A stretch of DNA of 64,000 bases, taken from the NCBI RefSeq assembly GCF_024623785.1, contig NZ_JANKBZ010000004.1, positions 554,884 to 618,883 of the forward strand, written 5' to 3'. Of the stretch, positions 58,827 through 64,000 are shown in pieces (the first letter of the stretch is position 1; the number at the start of each line of letters is the position of its first letter). The position numbers and the translations under genes were made by a program. The DNA is from Archangium lipolyticum. Its GTDB lineage: Bacteria; Myxococcota; Myxococcia; Myxococcales; Myxococcaceae. The notes under the pieces were generated by a model, which did not search any database, was not told where the DNA came from, and was given only the letters and a program-made list of their open reading frames with translations.

Positions 58827-60869
58827 TCAGACGGAGGGGAAGGAGCCGGAGAGCGGCTTGCCGTTGGGAGGGGGCTCGAGGGGAAGGGAAACAGTGAAGG
58901 TAGCGCCCTGGCCGGGAAGACTCTCGACGCGGATGTCGCCGCCGAGCGAGTCGACGATCTGCTTGCAGATCCACAGGCCGAGGCCGAAGCCGCCGAAGTG
59001 CCGCTCGGAGACGGCGCGTTCGAAGCGCTGGAAGATGCGGGCCTGGCTGTCGGGGGCGATGCCGATGCCGTGGTCGCGCACGGTGAGGCGAGCGGAGGAG
59101 CCCTCCTGGACGACGGCCATTTCGACGGGGTGGTGGGCGCCGTACTTGATGGCATTGGAGAGCAGATTGGTGACGACCTGCTCGAGGCGGAGCCGGTCCC
59201 AGCGGCCGATGATGGGGGGGCTGGGGTGGAGGACGAGCGAGCAGCCGGCGCCGGCGGCATCGGCCTCGGCGCGGGAGACGACGTCCTGGAGGAGGGAGGC
59301 GAGGTCGACGGTCTCGCGCTCGAGGGCGAGGCGGCCGGCACGGATGCGGGAGACGTCGAGCAGGTTGTTGACGAGCTGGTGGAGACGCTCGGCGGGGCGG
59401 AGGGAGGCCTCGACGCGCTTGCGAGCGGGGTGGGGATTGCCGTTGGCGTCGAGCGCCGGGAGCGAGCGCCACAGCAGCTGCAACTGGAGCTGCAGCGAGG
59501 TGAGGGGCGTCTTGAGCTCGTGTGAGGCGACGGAGAGGAAGTCGTCGCGAATCTGGAGGGCCTGCTGAAGGTCGGAGGCGAGGGCCTCGACCTCGCGGCG
59601 GGCGAGCACCTGTTCGGTGACCTCGGCGCACAGGCCCATGGTGCCGAGAATCTCCCCGTCGACGCCGCGCCAGGGCTGCCAGGTGAGGTCGAAGTACTTC
59701 ACCTCTTGATGGCCGGAGCCGGAGAAGTCGGCGCGCAGGGGTACCTCGTGGCCGACGAAGGGAGTGCCCTTGCGGTAGACCTCGTCGAGCAACTGGACGA
59801 GGTGGGGGTCGAGCCCGGAGACGGTCTCGCGGACGGAGCGGCCGGGGGAGAGGCGCTCACCGACGAGGGTCTGTCCGAGCGGGTTGACGAGCTCGACGAC
59901 GTGGTCCGTGCCGCGGGTGAGGCAGATGGCGACGGGGGCCTGCATGAAGAGGGTCTCGAGACGTTCGCGCTGGACCTCGGCCTCGAGGTGGGCGTCGTGC
60001 TCGCGGGCGAGGAGCTGGGCGCGCTCGCGGTCCTCGCGAAAGCGGGCGGAGATGTCGCGGAAGACGATGACGGTGCCGAGCCGGTGGCCGAGGGCATCGC
60101 GGATGGGGGCGGCGGTGTGCTCGATGGGGAGCTCGCCGCCGCGGCGGGGAAGGAGAAGGGCCTGGTGGCCGAGCTGGACGGGCCGCTCCTCGTCGGGGGA
60201 GAGGGAGACGGGGGCGAGGGGCTCGCGGGTGGAGGGGTGGACGAGCTGGAGGACGCGCTCGAGGGGCTGGCCGATGGCATCGAGCTCGCGCCAGCCAGAG
60301 AGGTAGGAGGCGACGGGGTTGATGAAGCGGACGAGGCCATGGGGGTCGGTGGTGACGACGGCGTCGCCGATGCTGCGCAGGGTGATGGCGAGCACGTGCC
60401 CATTGGCCTGGGCGGAGGCGCGAGCGACCTGGGCCTCATGGAGGGAGAGGCGGACGCGGGCGCAGACGAGGGTCATCAACGCGGCGACGCCGGTGAAGAG
60501 GGCGCTGGTGATGGTGTGGTGGGCGGAGGAGCCGGAGTCGCGGAAGAAGAAGCGGGTGGCCAGGAGGGAGAGGACGGTGGCGAGCGCACCGGGGCCGTAG
60601 CCGCCCAGGGAGGCGGAGAAGATGATGGCGGCGAGGAAGAAGAAGAAGGGAGAGGGGGCGAGCCAGGGCCAGAGGCACCACTGGAGGGCGAAGGCGAGGC
60701 CGGTGGCCAGCAGGGCCAGTGCGTAACGAGCCCAGGTGGAGCGGAGGTAGGGAGGGGAGTGGCTGTTGGCGGAGAGGAAGGCCAAGGAGCCCTCGGGGGA
60801 GGCCGGTGGGGGAGAGCGGGAGTCCGACGAAGGATGGACGGAAGACGGCCCCGGAGAAACCGGAGACAC
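58827..60869 (-). CDS. Orphan membrane sensor histidine kinase (DUF4118-PAS-PAS-HisKA-HATPase)
   Basis: The product is about 680 residues. A KdpD-like DUF4118 membrane part (four helices: YALALLATGLAFALQWCLW, FFFFLAAIIFSASLGG, GALATVLSLLATRFF, ITSALFTGVAALMTLV) is followed by two PAS domains (GDAVVTTDPHGLVRFINP; APVAICLTRGTDHVVELVNP), HisKA with FLSVASHELKTPLTSLQ (His), and HATPase with RLEQVVTNLLSNAIKYG, RDHGIGI and GGFGLGLWICK. No response regulator is adjacent. The start is uncertain. GTG 60869 with AGGA upstream was used. There are other in-frame starts to 61061. Confidence 0.85.
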   Translation of the reverse strand: MSPVSPGPSSVHPSSDSRSPPPASPEGSLAFLSANSHSPPYLRSTWARYALALLATGLAFALQWCLWPWLAPSPFFFFLAAIIFSASLGGYGPGALATVLSLLATRFFFRDSGSSAHHTITSALFTGVAALMTLVCARVRLSLHEAQVARASAQANGHVLAITLRSIGDAVVTTDPHGLVRFINPVASYLSGWRELDAIGQPLERVLQLVHPSTREPLAPVSLSPDEERPVQLGHQALLLPRRGGELPIEHTAAPIRDALGHRLGTVIVFRDISARFREDRERAQLLAREHDAHLEAEVQRERLETLFMQAPVAICLTRGTDHVVELVNPLGQTLVGERLSPGRSVRETVSGLDPHLVQLLDEVYRKGTPFVGHEVPLRADFSGSGHQEVKYFDLTWQPWRGVDGEILGTMGLCAEVTEQVLARREVEALASDLQQALQIRDDFLSVASHELKTPLTSLQLQLQLLWRSLPALDANGNPHPARKRVEASLRPAERLHQLVNNLLDVSRIRAGRLALERETVDLASLLQDVVSRAEADAAGAGCSLVLHPSPPIIGRWDRLRLEQVVTNLLSNAIKYGAHHPVEMAVVQEGSSARLTVRDHGIGIAPDSQARIFQRFERAVSERHFGGFGLGLWICKQIVDSLGGDIRVESLPGQGATFTVSLPLEPPPNGKPLSGSFPSV

Positions 60870-61015
60870 ACGGGACCCATCCTGAGTGAGTTCGAGGCCG
60901 AGCACACATCCCCCCTGAGGGGGGAGAACTCTACCTGCTTGCCCGAGTGCACCACCAGGGAGGAGGCGGGAGGAGCCGGTTGCGGGGGGGCAGGCTCCGC
61001 GCCTAGAGAGAGCGC

Positions 61016-61369
61016 ATGAAGCGAGTGCGGTTCTCGGTGCACCGGACGGTGGGAGAGGCAAGGCTGCTGGCGGGACTGCTGGCGGGCTCGGGGCTGTCGG
61101 TGGAGGTACGAGGCGAAGCCCTGGCGCCGCTGAGCGGAGAAATCCCGAGTACGGAGACGTGGGTGGAGCTGTGGCTGCCGCCGGAGGAGGTGGCGAAGGG
61201 GAAGGAGCTGCTGGCGGAGTTGGAGGAGGACGAGGAGAAGGCGGGGAGGACGGTGGAGTGCCCGGGGTGTGGGGAGGAGAACCCGGGGAACTTCGAGCTG
61301 TGTTGGAGCTGTGAGGAGGAGTTGCCGTCGTCGCGGGGGCCGAGGAGGAGACTGCGGGCGGTGCCGTGA
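61016..61369 (+). CDS. DUF2007-like domain plus zinc ribbon protein
   Basis: The 117-residue product starts MKRVRFSVHRTVGEARLLAG, then LSVEVRGEALAPLSGEIPS and VELWLPPEEVAKGKELLAEL, the pattern of DUF2007 (small putative signal-transducing, PII-like) domains. The C-terminus has CPGCGEENPGNFELCWSC, a CxxC-x11-CxxC zinc ribbon. It is cytoplasmic. Its function is unknown, though such ribbons often bind nucleic acid or proteins. The promoter lies in the 146-base region facing the kinase gene. Confidence 0.75.
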   Translation: MKRVRFSVHRTVGEARLLAGLLAGSGLSVEVRGEALAPLSGEIPSTETWVELWLPPEEVAKGKELLAELEEDEEKAGRTVECPGCGEENPGNFELCWSCEEELPSSRGPRRRLRAVP

Positions 61370-61501
61370 GGGGGGCATTCCCCGGGGGTGGAGGAAGTAA
61401 GCCCGGCTGATTGCTGCGGGCACACGGTGTCGGGCATTGACCAGGGAAGCGGGCATCGAACCGTGCGGAGGGGTTGGCGAGTCTCTAGAGTCAGGGAAGC
61501 C

Positions 61502-62503
61502 GTGCAGAACGAACCTCCCGCCGAAGAGAGCCGGGGACACCGAGGCCCCGAAACCTCACAGGACCGACCGCGCAGGAAGCTGGATCGGAGCTGGAGGAGT
61601 CTGTTGATCGTCCTCGGGGTGGCGTTCGTGATCCACCTGATTCCGCTGTTCTTGCCGAGGAACATGCCGGAGCAGGAGCTGTCGATCGCGAGGCTGACGC
61701 CGGACGCGGCGCAGCGGGTGAAGGTGCTGAAACCGCTGAAGGAGAACGCGAAGGCGACGGCGGCGGACCTGAGGGAGGCGGCGGAGCTGCTGAGAGAGGG
61801 AGCGCCGCTGGACGCCTACGAGCTGGCGAAGGAAGCGGAGAAGAAGGACCCGAGCCAGGTGGAGACGCAGCTGGTGCTGGCGAGGATCTGCCATGGGCAG
61901 AGGATGAACCGATGCGAGGAGGAATCCTTCGCGAGGGCGGAGAAACTGGCGCCAGGAGATCCGAGGGTGGACCTGCTGAAAGCGGACTTCGAGGAGAGGA
62001 ACGGGAACCTCGAGGGGGCGCTGGCGGCGGTGGAGAAGGCGTACGCAAAGGCGGGAGGGAGCGTGGGGGTGGGGGTGCGGTACGGAAGACTGTTGAGCGA
62101 GGCGGGGCGGTGGGACGAAGCGCTCCAGATATTGAAGGGGCTGGAGGGGGAGTTGGGAAGGCCGCAGGTGTTGGTGGAGGAGGGGTTGGTGAGGGTGAAG
62201 CAAGGGAGGATGGAGGAGGCGCGGGAGCTGTTTGGGGAGGCGGTGGAGGCGGATCCGAAACTGGTGATGGGGTACTTCCACCTGGGGATGACGGCATTCC
62301 AGATGGGGGACGTGGAAGGAGCGGAGGAGGCGTTGAGGGAGGCGGATCGCCTGGACATGTCGGACATGAGACCGCTGTCGGCGCTGTGTGAAATCCAGAG
62401 GCAGGCGGGGAAGACAGACGCGCAGAGGGTGACGCGGATGGACCTGGAGCGTCGCTTTCCGGAGCGGATGGCGGCGGTGAGAAAAGCCTGCCGAGCGCCC
62501 TGA
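61502..62503 (+). CDS. TPR protein with one N-terminal membrane helix
   Basis: GTG 61502 follows AGGGAA and gives 333 residues; the frame also opens earlier at 61388 without a ribosome site. A membrane segment (LLIVLGVAFVIHLIPLFL, residues about 33-50) is followed by helical repeats of about 34 residues: DAYELAKEAEKKDPSQVETQL, EESFARAEKLAPGDPRVDLL, GALAAVEKAYAKAGGSVGV, DEALQILKGLEGELGRPQVL and EEARELFGEAVEADPKLVMG. These are TPRs, which bind protein partners in the periplasm. Function is unknown. Confidence 0.75.
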   Translation: MQNEPPAEESRGHRGPETSQDRPRRKLDRSWRSLLIVLGVAFVIHLIPLFLPRNMPEQELSIARLTPDAAQRVKVLKPLKENAKATAADLREAAELLREGAPLDAYELAKEAEKKDPSQVETQLVLARICHGQRMNRCEEESFARAEKLAPGDPRVDLLKADFEERNGNLEGALAAVEKAYAKAGGSVGVGVRYGRLLSEAGRWDEALQILKGLEGELGRPQVLVEEGLVRVKQGRMEEARELFGEAVEADPKLVMGYFHLGMTAFQMGDVEGAEEALREADRLDMSDMRPLSALCEIQRQAGKTDAQRVTRMDLERRFPERMAAVRKACRAP

Positions 62504-62506
62504 TCT

Positions 62507-62544
62507 CCCCCCTCTCCCTTCGGGAGAGGGACGGGGTGAGGGTA
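62507..62544 (+). repeat. REP-like hairpin repeat, copy D
   Basis: CTCTCCCTTCGGGAGAGG core with GACGGGGTGAGGGTA. It begins 4 bases after the TPR gene stop codon and forms a doublet with copy E. Confidence 0.85.
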
Positions 62545-62573
62545 TCGAGCATCCCAGGTTGAACCCCGAGTAA

Positions 62574-62611
62574 ACCCCCTCTCCCTCTGGGAGAGGGTTG
62601 GGGTGAGGGTC
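62574..62611 (+). repeat. REP-like hairpin repeat, copy E
   Basis: CTCTCCCTCTGGGAGAGG core with GTTGGGGTGAGGGTC. The variant is close to copy B. It lies 30 bases after copy D. Confidence 0.85.
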
Positions 62612-62644
62612 AGCGTCGAAGAGCAGCGCCCACGAAGCTCCAGC

Positions 62645-62944
62645 TCACTCCTCGGGAATACCGCGGATCTGGCGGAGCAACCGAGCGGAGGACTTCACCT
62701 CGGCATCAACGGAGCCATCGGGAATCTCGGTGCGAACGACGGCCTGGAGGAAGGGAACGGCCTCGTCATCCCTGCCCTGGCCGACCAACAACTCACCGAG
62801 AGCCATACGGGCGCGAGTGAGCATGACCAGATCCTCGGCCTGGACGGCGGCATCGATGGCATCGCTCAAGGCGGACTCGGCGAGCTCGGGGCGGCCGCGA
62901 GCGAGGAGCTCACGGGCGCGCTGGAGGTGGCGGGAGACATCCAT
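62645..62944 (-). CDS. Small TPR-like protein
   Basis: The 99-residue product from ATG 62944 is two TPR-like helical hairpins: LQRARELLARGRPELAESAL, DLVMLTRARMALGELLVGQG and DEAVPFLQAVVRTEIPDGS. It is cytoplasmic, and no signal is seen. There is no strong ribosome site, so the start is less sure, and an in-frame GTG at 62980 is an alternative. It is divergent from slyX, and the two starts are 63 bases apart. Function is unknown. Confidence 0.6.
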   Translation of the reverse strand: MDVSRHLQRARELLARGRPELAESALSDAIDAAVQAEDLVMLTRARMALGELLVGQGRDDEAVPFLQAVVRTEIPDGSVDAEVKSSARLLRQIRGIPEE

Positions 62945-63007
62945 GGGGAGGAACCCAAGACACACGGAGAGGGACAACACGACCGGGGCCGGGTTATCCC
63001 AGGAGGT

Positions 63008-63211
63008 ATGGACGCCGAGTCACGGATCGTGGAGCTGGAACTACGCTACATGCAGCAGCAGGAACTGCTGCAGGAGCTGAGCGACGCACTGTACGCGCAG
63101 CAGCGCGAGCTGGACGCGCTGCGAGCGGAGCTGGAACACGTGAAGAAGAAGCTGGAGGGAGAACCGGGCCTGGTGGATGCGCGGCAGCAGGAGAAGCCGC
63201 CGCACTACTGA
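63008..63211 (+). CDS. slyX: SlyX family protein
   Basis: The 67-residue product from ATG 63008 follows AGGAGGT and starts ESRIVELELRYMQQQELLQE, followed by LSDALYAQQRELDALRAE and KPPHY. This matches SlyX: short, coiled-coil, ending in PPHY. The function of SlyX is poorly known. It forms dimers through the helix and is cytoplasmic. It is too short and standard in sequence to be a shadow frame. Confidence 0.85.
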   Translation: MDAESRIVELELRYMQQQELLQELSDALYAQQRELDALRAELEHVKKKLEGEPGLVDARQQEKPPHY

Positions 63212-63240
63212 GGGGGAACACCAGGCCCGGACTGGCGGAC

Positions 63241-63687
63241 CTAGAACCGCCACCCGAGGCGGAGGCCGATATGGGGCCTGGGCTCGAGGTAGCCGAGCTC
63301 GACGCCGAAGGTAACGGACCGACCCTGGTAGCCGAAGCCGAAGGCGGCGTGGGCGCGGAAGGTATCGCCCTCGAAGAAGATCCACGGCCCACCGAGGAGC
63401 TCCACATAGATGGGAACCCGGCGGGGAGTGATGCGCAGGTTGAGGTCGAGGGGGATGCCCAGGGTATTGGGCTGGGTGGCGAGGAGGGCGCCGAAGCGGG
63501 TACCGATGGAGAGGGGGCCGAGGTCGACGAAGTCGACGGCGCCGGTGAGATGAAAGAAGGCGCCCGAGTCGAACTGATAGTCGCCGCCGAGGGTGAGGCG
63601 GAATTCAGTGGCCTCGGAACGAGCCGGGGCGAGGAAGACGGCGAGCGCGAAGAGACCACCGAGGAAGGGACGCAACAGCTGCTTCAT
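63241..63687 (-). CDS. Small outer-membrane beta-barrel protein
   Basis: ATG 63687 follows AGGAG with 10 bases between and starts a signal peptide (PFLGGLFALAVFLAPARSEA). The 148-residue product has strands EFRLTLGGDYQFDSG, FFHLTGAVDFVDLG, LSIGTRFGALLAT, VPIYVELLGGPWIFF and a C-terminal LGYLEPRPHIGLRLGWRF with Phe as last residue, the usual signal for outer-membrane insertion. Function is unknown. It lies just downstream of the rRNA operon terminator on the same strand. Confidence 0.7.
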   Translation of the reverse strand: MKQLLRPFLGGLFALAVFLAPARSEATEFRLTLGGDYQFDSGAFFHLTGAVDFVDLGPLSIGTRFGALLATQPNTLGIPLDLNLRITPRRVPIYVELLGGPWIFFEGDTFRAHAAFGFGYQGRSVTFGVELGYLEPRPHIGLRLGWRF

Positions 63688-63839
63688 GGAAGAGGCGCTC
63701 CTGGGCTTGAAGGATGGAATGCCAATCAAGCAAGCCTGGGGAGAGCTCGCCAGCGCGAAGATGCGAAACACAGGACGGGAGACACGACGCCCGGGAAGGA
63801 CACACGCGGGACGCAGAAATCCAGTGATTCGAAAAGGCG

Positions 63840-63880
63840 AAGGCCCCGAGTTCTCACGTGATGTGAGGACTCGGGGCCTT
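63840..63880 (-). terminator. rRNA operon terminator hairpin
   Basis: An 11-base stem (AAGGCCCCGAG and its complement, with an inner CTCAC/GTGAG stem) lies 11 bases beyond the 5S gene on the minus strand. The sequence beyond it on that strand has CCTTTTC. The eight-base T-run precedes the stem, which is not typical. Confidence 0.75.
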
Positions 63881-63891
63881 CAAAAAAAATC

Positions 63892-64000
<109 letters not shown>

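Overview
The window looks like chromosomal DNA of a myxobacterium, most likely a Cystobacterineae member such as Archangium, Cystobacter or Hyalangium. This is an inference from the high GC content, the many lipoproteins, a sigma-54 activator, and several toxin/immunity families (SitA/SitI type) that are known mainly from myxobacteria. No database search was possible. Names rest on motifs, length and gene context.

Layout. 1-3.6 kb: the N-terminus of an acyl-CoA synthetase, a SitA6/SitI6-like toxin/immunity pair, an NAD(P)-binding reductase with two matching dyad operators, and small proteins. 3.7-12.5 kb: an unusual SDR protein, an SGNH hydrolase coupled to a beta-lactamase-like serine hydrolase, RsgA, an ABA4-like membrane protein and a royal-jelly-type lipoprotein. 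12.6-15.8 kb: a minimal periplasmic nitrate reductase operon (NapA, tetraheme NapC, small membrane protein). 15.9-21.7 kb: a cytochrome P450, a GH3 glycosidase, a beta-propeller protein and a second lipoprotein toxin/immunity pair (PD-(D/E)xK-like lipoprotein plus DUF3396 protein).

21.7-31.1 kb: a V4R-type sigma-54 activator facing a gene that carries a clear -24/-12 promoter, a LysR regulator divergent from a secreted intradiol dioxygenase, a universal-stress/phospholipase-D fusion, and an AlbA_2 protein. 31.1-36.2 kb: an esterase divergent from a TetR operon, then a third small lipoprotein plus SUKH-like immunity pair. 36.2-48.7 kb: a GMC oxidoreductase operon, a thioesterase/aminotransferase/SnoaL group, outer-membrane barrels, an amidase, a dGTPase and an orphan Imm11-like protein. 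47.9-51.5 kb: two paralogous glycine-rich coiled-coil proteins divergent from an ECF sigma/anti-sigma pair.

51.5-54.3 kb: a SitA5-like polymorphic toxin split by a 2-base frameshift, with its immunity gene. The cassette is bracketed by 34-35-base repeats, two direct and one inverted. 54.3-64 kb: a subtilisin-type lipoprotein, GlpD, a hybrid-free sensor kinase, TPR proteins, SlyX, a small barrel protein, and the 3' end of an rRNA operon (5S rRNA on the minus strand).

The theme that stands out is kin-discrimination weaponry. Four lipoprotein toxin/immunity loci and one orphan immunity-type gene lie within 55 kb, and one of them sits in what looks like a mobile cassette. Elsewhere the genes form short, tightly spaced operons, often with 4-base or shorter overlaps that imply translational coupling.
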